Shown: positions 7,314 to 15,390 of the stretch, one piece after another
Position numbering within the stretch: position 1 is the stretch's first letter
Layout of the letters: each line of letters begins with the position of its first letter
Origin: Comamonadaceae bacterium PBBC1
Lineage (GTDB): Bacteria > Pseudomonadota > Gammaproteobacteria > Burkholderiales > Burkholderiaceae_C
Direction: 5' to 3'
Assembly (NCBI GenBank): GCA_002256145.1
Contig: NKIP01000004.1
Location: 186,001-250,000, forward strand
Length of the DNA: 64,000 bases
Notes under the pieces: generated by a model
The model's database searches: none
What the model was told of the DNA's origin: nothing
What the model saw: only the letters and a program-made list of their open reading frames with translations
Position numbers and translations under genes: made by a program

Positions 7314-9887
7314 TTGCCGCTGTTGACTGACGATTCCGGGGCCTCACCCCTTGAGGGTCCACGCATTGTGGGCATCGGTGCGTCAGCCGGAGGGCTTGAC
7401 GCTTTGGAAAAATTCTTTGCCCATGTGCCCTTGGACACGGGCCTGGCCTTTGTGGTGGTGCAGCACACCAGTGCGCAGTACAAAACCTTGTTGGCCTCTT
7501 TGCTGCAGACCGTGACCCGTTTGCCCGTGCAAGACGCCCACAACGGCCTTGTGTTGAAACCCGACACTGTGCATGTGATGCCCACTGGCGGCGAACTCAC
7601 CATAAAGCGCGGTTGCCTGCATTTTCAGGTGGCCCCCAAAGCGCAAGGCCTGCATTGGCCCATCGATGACTTTTTGAAGTCTTTGGCGCTGGACCAACAA
7701 GATCGGGCTGTGGGGGTGATTTTGTCGGGCATGGGCAACGATGGGGTGCAGGGCATGCAAGCCATTCACGCAGCGGGCGGCTTGTGCTTGGTGCAGCAAC
7801 CCGAGACCGCCGCGTTTGCCTCCATGCCACAAAGTGCCATCGATGCCGGAGGCATCGATGCGGTGGCCTCGCCCGAAGACCTGCCCTTGTGCCTGCTGCA
7901 AAAAGCCGCGTCCATGGGCACCACGTCAACACCCCCTGCCCCCAGCGCAGCCTCAGACACTGACACGACAAAGCCAAGGCCAGTCGATGGATTGCGGGCC
8001 ATTGTGGACATGCTGAACCAGCAACTGCACCACGATTTTTCTCAATACAAGCCCAGCACTTTGCAACGCCGGGTCGAGCGGCGCATGCATGTGCACCAAT
8101 TGAGCCGCATGGCCGACTATGTGCAACATCTTGAGGACAACCCGCAAGAGTTGAAATTGCTGTTTTCGGAAATGCTGATCGGGGTCACCTCGTTTTTCAG
8201 GGACCCGAAAATTTGGCAGGATCTGGCAAGCCATGTTTTCCCCAAATGGCTTGATGCAGCGCAGCAGCCCAGTGTGAGGGCTTGGGTCTTGGGTTGCTCC
8301 ACGGGCGAAGAAGCCTACAGCCTGGCCATGGCCCTGCGCGAATCGCAAGACCCGGCTTCAGGCCCACGCAGGGCCGTGCAAATTTACGCCACCGACCTCA
8401 ATCCCGCGGCCATCGCCTTGGCCCGAAAAGGCTGGTACAGCGCAGCGGCTTTGGCCCCTGTCAGCCCTGAGCGGCGTGAGCGGTTTTTCATCCCCAAAGA
8501 CGGCGGGTACACGGTTCATCCCGACATCCGGTCCATGGTCATGTTTGCCCAACACGATGTGATTGTTGACCCGCCTTTCACGCAACTGGACTTGTTGATG
8601 TGCCGCAATGTGCTGATTTATTTCAGCGCCTTGCTGCAACGGCGTTTGATGCCCCTGTTTCATTTCAGCTTGCGCAGTGCAGGCGTCTTGGTGCTGGGCA
8701 GCGCAGAAACAGTCGGGCGATCGCAACATTTGTTCGCATCATTGATCCCGGGCTCGCGCATTTATGGCCGCATGGCGCAAAGTGGGCCCACCGACTCGCA
8801 GGTGTTTCCTGTTCAACGCCGCCTCGATGCGCGACCCACCCACAAGGAACTGACCGTGTCCTCAGCCCCCACCACGCCCCCGCACAACCTGCAATCGCTG
8901 GCCGATCATGTGTTGCTGCAAACCTTTTCACCGGCGGCTGTCTTGGTCAATGCCTCGGGCGACATTCTCTACATCAGCGGCCGTACAGGTGCCTACCTGG
9001 AGCCCGCTGCGGGCAAAGCCAATTGGAATGTGCATGTCATGCTGCGCCCAGCCTGGCGAGCTCAAGTGGCCATGGCCTTGCGTCAGGCTTTGCAGGACCA
9101 GCAAACCGTGGTCCTCAATGACCTGCCCCTGCAAGCGGTGGCGGACCGGCCATTGCAAATCACGGTGTACCCCTTGCAAGAGCCCAAGGGTCTGGAAGGC
9201 ACCGCCATGCTGGTATTCCAAGAGATGCCCCGTCCGGCTGCCCTGGCCCTGCCAGACAAGGCCACAGGGGACAAAGGCCCCGTGCAACAGGCCGAACTGC
9301 AAATGGCCCGCGATGAAATGCAGACCTTGCGCCAGGAAATGAGCAGCTCCAAAGACCAGATGCATGCCCTCAACGAATCGCTCAAAGCCAGCAACGAAGA
9401 ACTCCAGTCGGCCAACGAGGAACTGACCACGGCCAAAGAAGAGGGTCAGTCCATGAACGAGGAGTTGCAAACCATCAACAGTGAACTGCAAACACGACTG
9501 GACGATTTGGCGCTGGCGCAAAGCGACATGCAAAACCTGCTCAACAGCACCGACATCGCCACGCTGTTTCTGGACAACGGGCTGAATGTGCGCCGCTACA
9601 CCGAACAAGCGGTGCCCATCTTTCACCTGCGTGAGTCCGATGTGGGTAGACCTTTGAGTGATTTGGCCAACACCTTGGACTACCCAGGTTTGCTGCACGA
9701 TGTACAAGCCACCTTGCAATCCCTGACCGCCCACACCCAAGCGGTCAGCGCGGCAGACGGTCGTTGGTTTTCGGTGCGCATCATGCCCTACAAGACGCTG
9801 GCCAACACCGTCAATGGTGCGGTGCTGACTTTTGTGGACATCAGCACGGCCAAGGCCTTGGAGTTTCGTTTGCGCGAAGCCAATTGA
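7314..9887 (+). CDS. CheB-CheR fusion protein with coiled coil and PAS domain
   Basis: 857 residues. (1) CheB methylesterase domain, about 15-190, with catalytic Ser in GIGASAGG, His in VVVQHTS and Asp in SGMGNDG. The CheB receiver domain is absent. (2) CheR methyltransferase, about 215-480, with the SAM-binding motif GCSTGEEAYSLAM. (3) A long Glu/Gln-rich coiled coil, about 640-725, with repeated NEEL units. (4) A PAS domain, about 730-850. Many relatives continue into a histidine kinase; this one stops after the PAS. The frame has no ATG near its beginning: the best start is TTG at 7314. An ATG at 7301 is out of frame and reaches a stop at 7328-7330. No chemotaxis genes are nearby, so a role in a Crp/Fnr-linked stress pathway is an inference. 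Confidence 0.88.
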   Translation: MPLLTDDSGASPLEGPRIVGIGASAGGLDALEKFFAHVPLDTGLAFVVVQHTSAQYKTLLASLLQTVTRLPVQDAHNGLVLKPDTVHVMPTGGELTIKRGCLHFQVAPKAQGLHWPIDDFLKSLALDQQDRAVGVILSGMGNDGVQGMQAIHAAGGLCLVQQPETAAFASMPQSAIDAGGIDAVASPEDLPLCLLQKAASMGTTSTPPAPSAASDTDTTKPRPVDGLRAIVDMLNQQLHHDFSQYKPSTLQRRVERRMHVHQLSRMADYVQHLEDNPQELKLLFSEMLIGVTSFFRDPKIWQDLASHVFPKWLDAAQQPSVRAWVLGCSTGEEAYSLAMALRESQDPASGPRRAVQIYATDLNPAAIALARKGWYSAAALAPVSPERRERFFIPKDGGYTVHPDIRSMVMFAQHDVIVDPPFTQLDLLMCRNVLIYFSALLQRRLMPLFHFSLRSAGVLVLGSAETVGRSQHLFASLIPGSRIYGRMAQSGPTDSQVFPVQRRLDARPTHKELTVSSAPTTPPHNLQSLADHVLLQTFSPAAVLVNASGDILYISGRTGAYLEPAAGKANWNVHVMLRPAWRAQVAMALRQALQDQQTVVLNDLPLQAVADRPLQITVYPLQEPKGLEGTAMLVFQEMPRPAALALPDKATGDKGPVQQAELQMARDEMQTLRQEMSSSKDQMHALNESLKASNEELQSANEELTTAKEEGQSMNEELQTINSELQTRLDDLALAQSDMQNLLNSTDIATLFLDNGLNVRRYTEQAVPIFHLRESDVGRPLSDLANTLDYPGLLHDVQATLQSLTAHTQAVSAADGRWFSVRIMPYKTLANTVNGAVLTFVDISTAKALEFRLREAN

Positions 9888-9911
9888 ACCTCAATCCAAC
9901 CGGAACACCCC

Positions 9912-10514
9912 ATGAACCAGCCATCAATGTCCAGCACGCCGACCCTACCCAGCTTGCGTGAACGAGCCCGCACCCAGCTTTCAAGCAACGCCCATGACGC
10001 CCTGGTGGGCCGCGATGCCAGCTCGGCCCTCAAAGTCTTGTTTGACTTGGCCTCGTCGCCAGACACGGCGCACGATGCGCTGGCTTTGCTGCACGAGTTG
10101 CAGGTGCACCAGGTGGAGTTGGACCTGCAAAACGAAGAACTGTTGGCTTCGCGTGCGGAGCTGGAGCTGACCTGCCAGCGCCAGCAACTGTTGCACGATG
10201 CCTGGCCCAGTGCCCACATCACGCTCGACGCTGCAGGCAGCGTGCTGGCCTGCAATGCCCGGGCCTTGGCCTGTTTGCAGCAAACGCTGCCCACCGTGCA
10301 AGGCACGCCTTTGGCCTCATGGCTGCCCATCCAGGACACCCCCCGCCTTCAAGCCTGGCTGTCCCAGGTCCAGCAGACCCAGACCCGCCAAAGCCTGCAA
10401 TTGACTTTGACGGTGCGTGGCCGAGCCCCACAAACCGTGTGCGCTGCGGCCTGCCCCAACCCCTTGGCCCCAGGGGTGTTGATCACTTGGGTCGATGTAC
10501 CGCCCATCGAATGA
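9912..10514 (+). CDS. Small PAS-domain protein
   Basis: 200 residues. The N-terminal helical part (about 10-85) contains the LLHELQVHQVELDLQNEEL segment often found before PAS domains in sensory proteins of Burkholderiales. A PAS-like fold follows (about 95-195), with WPSAHITLDAAGSVLACNARA. No output domain is present. It starts 24 nt after the CheB-CheR-PAS gene and is probably co-transcribed. It could be a detached sensory partner of that protein. Confidence 0.75.
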   Translation: MNQPSMSSTPTLPSLRERARTQLSSNAHDALVGRDASSALKVLFDLASSPDTAHDALALLHELQVHQVELDLQNEELLASRAELELTCQRQQLLHDAWPSAHITLDAAGSVLACNARALACLQQTLPTVQGTPLASWLPIQDTPRLQAWLSQVQQTQTRQSLQLTLTVRGRAPQTVCAAACPNPLAPGVLITWVDVPPIE

Positions 10515-10662
10515 AGCCCCTTGGTGGTGCAGCGCACCGACCACACAGCCATTGCTTTCTACGATGAAGAGGCTTGAACAGAAGGCCCACTCGGCCCCTG
10601 TTCACGCAATGGGGCCAGGCCTTGGCTTGGTCGTTCTGACTGACTGCACGATAGGACTTCAT

Positions 10663-10977
10663 ATGATTCAAAAAACGACCTGGGCCGCATTGGCCGCTTC
10701 TTTGGTGCTGCTGGCTGCTTCTGGCTGCGCGGTTTCGCGTGGACAAGAGTCCATGGGGGCTTACGTGGACGACACAGGCATCACCACCTTGGTCAAGTCG
10801 CGCTTTTTTGAGGACAAGGATGTGGCAGGCACCGCCATCAGTGTCGAAACACTGAACGGCACAGTCATGCTGTCTGGCTTTGCCAAAAGCGCCTTGGAAC
10901 GCAACAAGGCCGAGACCATTGCACGCGGGGTCAGAGGCGTGACCTCGGTGAAAAACGAGATCGCGGTTCGGCCCTGA
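10663..10977 (+). CDS. BON-domain lipoprotein (OsmY-like)
   Basis: 104 residues. The signal peptide MIQKTTWAALAASLVLLAASGC ends in a lipobox Cys. A single BON domain follows: TTLVKSRFFEDKDVAGTAIS, then the beta-strand VETLNGTVMLSGFA and the helix KAETIARGVRGVTSVKNEI. BON domains bind phospholipids or surfaces and are common in osmotic-stress proteins such as OsmY. AGGA about 9 nt upstream supports the ATG at 10663. Confidence 0.87.
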   Translation: MIQKTTWAALAASLVLLAASGCAVSRGQESMGAYVDDTGITTLVKSRFFEDKDVAGTAISVETLNGTVMLSGFAKSALERNKAETIARGVRGVTSVKNEIAVRP

Positions 10978-11098
10978 GCCCAGCGCATCCAGCTGATCCC
11001 GCACCGAACTTGGCCAGCATGAACCCAGCGCCCAAGGCCTGAACCCCCAAGGCCTCGCGGGCGCGGCCCCAGTTCGTGGCAGACACGATCTGGGCACT

Positions 11099-11130
11099 TG
11101 AAAAATGCACGCGTTTGCGTGCATTTTTCA
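11099..11130. terminator. Bidirectional intrinsic terminator
   Basis: A perfect 14-bp inverted repeat has arms at 11099-11112 and 11117-11130 and a GTTT loop. The outer A/T runs give U-tracts on both strands. It separates the BON lipoprotein gene (+) from the L,D-transpeptidase gene (-), whose TGA lies within the right arm at 11128-11130. Confidence 0.88.
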
Positions 11131-11838
11131 TGGTGCAAGGGGCATTTCAAACACCGCACGCAGCGGCAAGGTGTCGGGCAACACATAAACCACGCCGATG
11201 TGCTGCGCAAACGTGGGCACCACCACCTTTTGCCAAAAGGCCACCGGCACATTGATGCAACCATAAGAGATGCGGTTGTCGTCCGGCTCTGGACTGGCCA
11301 GGCGTTGCAGACGGCGCTCTTTCGCTGGGTGACGGCGAACCGGGTGCAAGGAAATGCCCTGCTCGTAGTCCACCCACAAAATGGCTTGATCGGCCACATT
11401 GCGACCCATGGTCGCCACAAATCGGCCGGCTGGGGTGGTGCGCTCCCAGGGCTGAATGCTCGACAGGGGGCGGTCGCCAATACCGGCCACCCCCTCGTCG
11501 CCACGGGCCAGCCCCAACAAGGCGGGTGAGGCCCCTTGCAAATGACCATGGCGGTCAAACACAAACACCCTGGCGTGGTGTTTATCGACCAGCACAAAAG
11601 GCAATGCCTGGTGGTCACCCGACTGCATCACCGCATGGGCCACGGACCGAACTTCGGCAGAAGGCCGTTCTTGGCCAAAGTCAAGGGGCTGGACCTGCGC
11701 CAGAACTGGCGTGTGCAAAGACACCAGCACCACGGCGCTGGCCCAGATGGGTGTGCCCAAAACCAGCGGATCGGCCACTCCCGAGCGAGGCCAAGTCCAG
11801 CGTTGTGGGCGGTGGAGTGAAGCAGTCACGGAACTCAA
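11128..11838 (-). CDS. L,D-transpeptidase (YkuD domain), exported
   Basis: 236 residues counted from the TTG at 11838. A hydrophobic N-terminal segment (about 28-48, ending LAQ) looks like a signal peptide. The YkuD catalytic region has His165 (ISLHPV) and the SYGCINVP motif with Cys194. Such enzymes make 3-3 cross-links in peptidoglycan or attach proteins to it. A GAGG motif precedes the TTG by 10 nt; a GTG at 11829 is an alternative. It begins 20 nt after the stop of the TpsA exoprotein gene, so it is probably the third gene of the secretion operon. A link between exoprotein and wall enzyme is an inference. Confidence 0.85.
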   Translation of the reverse strand: MSSVTASLHRPQRWTWPRSGVADPLVLGTPIWASAVVLVSLHTPVLAQVQPLDFGQERPSAEVRSVAHAVMQSGDHQALPFVLVDKHHARVFVFDRHGHLQGASPALLGLARGDEGVAGIGDRPLSSIQPWERTTPAGRFVATMGRNVADQAILWVDYEQGISLHPVRRHPAKERRLQRLASPEPDDNRISYGCINVPVAFWQKVVVPTFAQHIGVVYVLPDTLPLRAVFEMPLAP

Positions 11839-11858
11839 GGGCGCAGGACCTCAGGGGC

Positions 11859-14800
11859 TCAATTGCGGTCTTGTTTGCGGGGCAGAACAGGCGTTGCAAG
11901 GGGCCGCGTCAAGGGCTTGAGCGCTGGGGTGGGTTGTGGCCTTGAAGGGGGCGTGGTGGCAGCTCGGCTTGGCGTGGCCTGGGCGGGCCGCACAGGCACG
12001 GGCGTGAGCGCCTGAGCCTCCGGCACCACCACAGGGCCTGGCACGGTGGCCGTGGGCGGGATCAGGCCCAACACAACCGGAAAGTCATCTGACGGCGCAA
12101 CCGGGGGAATCGACGCCTCGTTGGGCACAGTGACTTGCGGGGGGATCGCGACCTCGGGGGGCACGACCACCTCAGGTGGCACAACCACCACCGGCGGCAC
12201 CACTACTTCTGGGGGAATCACCACATCGGGTGGCACCACCACGGGTGGAGGCACCACGGCCGGGGTGATGCTCAGTGCACCATTGACATAACTGATGCTG
12301 TAGTTGCCCGGCGTGAAAGTGCCGCCCGCTGCGTCGCTGGCGGTGATGGCATAAGGGCTGCCGGCCGCCGCTGCCGTGGCCAACTGGCCCGGGCTGCTCA
12401 AGGTCACACTGCCCACGGTCTCGCCGTTGACCAAGGCGTTGGTCACAAAACCGGTCAAAGCCGGTGTTTGCCCATACACCTTGCTCAGGTCCTGTGCCGT
12501 GATGGTCAGCGCGGCCGGGGTGATGCTCAGTGCGCCGTTGACATAGCTGATGCTGTAGTTGCCCGGCGTGAAGGTGCCGCCTGTGGCATCGCTGGCGGTG
12601 ATGGCATAGGGGCTGCCTGCCACCGCTGCCGTGGCCAACTGGCCGGGGCTGCTCAAGGTCACACTGCCCACGGTCTCGCCGTTGACCAAGGCGCTGGTCA
12701 CAAAACCGGTCAAAGCCGGTGTTTGCCCATACACCTTGCTCAGGTCCTGCGCCGTGATCGTCAGCGCGGCCGGGGTGATGGTGCCCGGGGCCGTGAGCAC
12801 CGAGACAGCATAGTTCTGGCCCCCATGACCATCGGTCACGGTGTAGCTCCCGCTGGTCACCAAGGTGCTGTTGCCCGAGCCCAGCACGTCTTTACTGGCA
12901 AATTCCTGACTCAACACGCCATTCAAAGTGTCTGTGGCTTGCAAGCCGGTCACCGTCGGCACCCCCACGGATTGGGTGCTGCCGTCATAAGCCCGCACAT
13001 CGGTCACGGCTGAAACGGTCAAGGGGCGGACCAGCACGTCGGCACGGGCCTGGTAAGTGCCCGCCGGTGTGCCCATGGGCGCAAACAAATCGTAGGCCGC
13101 CTCCAAAAAGGTGGTCTCAAACACGATGGGCTTGGCCGTGCCAACGTGGCGGGTGTCAAATTGCGCGGCGCTGACCGACCCCAAAGCCACGGGGGGCGCA
13201 ACGCTGGTCACATCGGGCAACAAGCCACTGACCGTGGCGCTGGGGGTGCCGTCGTAGATTTTGTTGTCTCCTCTGCCAAACACCCAGGCCTTGGCGTTGA
13301 GGGTGCCGCCACCGGTGAGCTTGTTGGCATAGGCCAGAATTTCAGCGCTGGTGCTGGCGTAGCTGACGGGGTTGAAACGCACATCGAGTTGGCCCGTGGT
13401 CAGCGTCAGGCAATTGAGGCTGCAGCTGATGTTGACGGTGCCCGCAGCCACCCCGGGGCCCGTGCCATCGTTGTCGGCGCGAAACACCATGTTGCCGGTG
13501 GTCACGGTGGCGGGCGCAGCCACCATGACGTCTCGGCCGGCCACAGCCGATAAATTGCCTGTGGTGATGGTGGTGGCCGCGTTCAGGGCCACATCCTGCA
13601 CGGCGGTGAAGCTGAGCTGGCCCGTGGTCGTGGTCACGGCCGCATCCACCTGGACGTTGCGACCGGCCACTGCGGCCAAGCTGCCGTCGGTGGCGGTGAT
13701 GGCTTGGTTCACCCGCACATCGCGTGCGGCGTTCAGGCTCAGGGTGGTGGGGGCCGTCCACACAATCGCCGCATTCACCTGAATATCGCCCAAACCCCCG
13801 CCACTCACGCCCGCATTGGTGGTGGTCACGGTGACGTTGGTGCCGCCCAAAGCGGTGACCAAATCGGCCACATTGATTTGTGCCGCACCCGTGCCCGAAT
13901 CGGGCATGAACACATCGCCCACCAGGCTGGCACCGGTCGTGGCCGACGAAGAAATGGTCACATCGGCGGGGTCCAGCAACCAAGTGCCTGTTGGGCCTTG
14001 AGGCGCCTGCGTGTCAACCCTCAAGCCTTGCACATTCAGCCCATGCGCCGACGTTTCGACCATGCCGCCCGCCCCCCCTTGGGGACCGCCACGCGCCGAG
14101 ATCTGCCCGCCTGCACTCACCGAGTCGGTGGCCCACAACACCACCTGTCCGCCTGGCCCTTGCGCCGTCGCGTTGGCACGAATGAGCGAGTCCGGGCTCA
14201 TGTACACGGCCGAGGCGGCGGGCAGATCCGGGTTTTTGCCCTGAAAACCACCCCCCACCAAAACCACGCCCCCGCCCAGCCCGCCTGAGGCATCAATTTG
14301 CGCCGAGAACAGGCCCACATGCTGCCCCAGGGCGGTCACGCTGCCCCCCTGCTGGCCTGCGCCGCCACTCACATCGAGCTGCCCGCCCAAGTTCAGCGTA
14401 CCTCCGTCAGTGCTGCCCAGCAAAACAATTCGGCCTTGCTGGTTTTCCAGGGTTTGCGCCTGCAACACCCCGGTGTTGTTGACGGCATTGGCCAGCAACT
14501 GACCAGCCGCCTGTGTGCTCATGAGCACGGTGCCGCCATCGGCTTGCAACAAGCCCGCATTGGACAACAAGGCTTGCGCGACCCCTTGGTCAACGGCCAC
14601 ATTCAGCAAGCCGTCCCCCAAAAGCGACAGGGTCACCACTTGACCGGCCGCCAAGGCCACCGAACCCAGCTGGGCCTTGACCACGCCTTCGTTGTGGACA
14701 CTGCGGCTGAGCAAAGCCACATAGCCACCATCGGCGGCCTGAAGATGACCTTGGTTGACGATATTGCCCGAGCCTGCGCCGTCAAAACGGTATCGACCCG

Positions 14801-15332
14801 CCAGAAAATCGGCATCGCTCAGGCCCAGTGTCGAGGCGACCAAGCCGCCCACACTGACAGAAGCCCCGGCCCCAAACAAAACGCCCTGCGGGTTGATCAA
14901 AAAGACCTGACCGTTGGCAGTCAAACTGCCCTGGATCACCGAAGACTCGGACCCGAGCACGCGGTTGAGTGCCAGCGCCTGCCGGTTGGGCTGAACAAAA
15001 CGCACCGACTCGCCCGGCAAGATGCCAAAGCTTTGCCAATTGAGCACCACTTGAGGCGTGGTTTGGGTGACCGTCAGCTGACCCGGCGTACCGCCCAAAC
15101 TGGCTTGGCCTGCACTGACCACGCCCCCGCTGGGCGCGGCCAAGCTCAGGCCTGACCAAGCCAACATCAAGGCCCAAGAAAGTTTTCGCCAACCCAGGCC
15201 GACTGGGCCCACGCGGCCGCCCCGGCTGCTGCGGCCATCGGCGGCCGCCCGGCGGGCGGTGACACGCGCCGCTTGAAAGCCCAAGCCGGTGGGAAAAGCT
15301 GGGCGGGCTCGAAATGGCTGTATGGTGGACAT
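11859..15332 (-). CDS. TpsA exoprotein (filamentous hemagglutinin N-terminal domain, YDG/MBG repeats)
   Basis: 1157 residues. A long signal region (ending LSLAAP, about residue 66) fits the extended signal peptides of two-partner secreted proteins. The TPS secretion domain (about 68-310) contains NWQSFGILPGESVRFVQP, ALNRVLG and the NPQG motif (147-150). A beta-helix follows with DVALNAATTITTGNLSAVAGRDV-type repeats. YDG/MBG-type modules come next (KIYDGTP, RAYDGS, then two near-identical 85-residue MBG copies at about 855-1024). The C-terminus is a Pro/Val linker with PPEVVVP units and a basic end. The ATG at 15332 was chosen; the open frame upstream of it has no family similarity. The tpsB gene lies immediately upstream. 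Confidence 0.9.
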   Translation of the reverse strand: MSTIQPFRARPAFPTGLGFQAARVTARRAAADGRSSRGGRVGPVGLGWRKLSWALMLAWSGLSLAAPSGGVVSAGQASLGGTPGQLTVTQTTPQVVLNWQSFGILPGESVRFVQPNRQALALNRVLGSESSVIQGSLTANGQVFLINPQGVLFGAGASVSVGGLVASTLGLSDADFLAGRYRFDGAGSGNIVNQGHLQAADGGYVALLSRSVHNEGVVKAQLGSVALAAGQVVTLSLLGDGLLNVAVDQGVAQALLSNAGLLQADGGTVLMSTQAAGQLLANAVNNTGVLQAQTLENQQGRIVLLGSTDGGTLNLGGQLDVSGGAGQQGGSVTALGQHVGLFSAQIDASGGLGGGVVLVGGGFQGKNPDLPAASAVYMSPDSLIRANATAQGPGGQVVLWATDSVSAGGQISARGGPQGGAGGMVETSAHGLNVQGLRVDTQAPQGPTGTWLLDPADVTISSSATTGASLVGDVFMPDSGTGAAQINVADLVTALGGTNVTVTTTNAGVSGGGLGDIQVNAAIVWTAPTTLSLNAARDVRVNQAITATDGSLAAVAGRNVQVDAAVTTTTGQLSFTAVQDVALNAATTITTGNLSAVAGRDVMVAAPATVTTGNMVFRADNDGTGPGVAAGTVNISCSLNCLTLTTGQLDVRFNPVSYASTSAEILAYANKLTGGGTLNAKAWVFGRGDNKIYDGTPSATVSGLLPDVTSVAPPVALGSVSAAQFDTRHVGTAKPIVFETTFLEAAYDLFAPMGTPAGTYQARADVLVRPLTVSAVTDVRAYDGSTQSVGVPTVTGLQATDTLNGVLSQEFASKDVLGSGNSTLVTSGSYTVTDGHGGQNYAVSVLTAPGTITPAALTITAQDLSKVYGQTPALTGFVTSALVNGETVGSVTLSSPGQLATAAVAGSPYAITASDATGGTFTPGNYSISYVNGALSITPAALTITAQDLSKVYGQTPALTGFVTNALVNGETVGSVTLSSPGQLATAAAAGSPYAITASDAAGGTFTPGNYSISYVNGALSITPAVVPPPVVVPPDVVIPPEVVVPPVVVVPPEVVVPPEVAIPPQVTVPNEASIPPVAPSDDFPVVLGLIPPTATVPGPVVVPEAQALTPVPVRPAQATPSRAATTPPSRPQPTPALKPLTRPLATPVLPRKQDRN
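12120..12255 (-). repeat. Low-complexity Pro/Val repeat in the TpsA gene
   Basis: A degenerate short repeat encodes alternating PPEVVVPPVVV-type units near the C-terminus of the exoprotein. It probably forms an extended stalk. The simple DNA pattern (GGTGGCACNACCACC variants) could change length by slippage while staying in frame. Confidence 0.75.
12259..12768 (-). repeat. Two tandem 255-bp MBG-module repeats in the TpsA gene
   Basis: Units at 12259-12513 and 12514-12768 are each exactly 255 bp (85 codons) and nearly identical in DNA. Each starts with LTITAQDLSKVYGQTPALTG and carries NGETVGSVTLSSPGQLATAA. The few differences are mostly silent or conservative (for example TSALVNG versus TNALVNG). 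The high identity points to recent duplication or continuing homogenisation by recombination. Confidence 0.9.
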
Positions 15333-15390
15333 GGTGGTTTCTCGCAAGGAATGGAAGGGGCGCAGCAAAGTAAAGGGCGGCATCGGCCAT

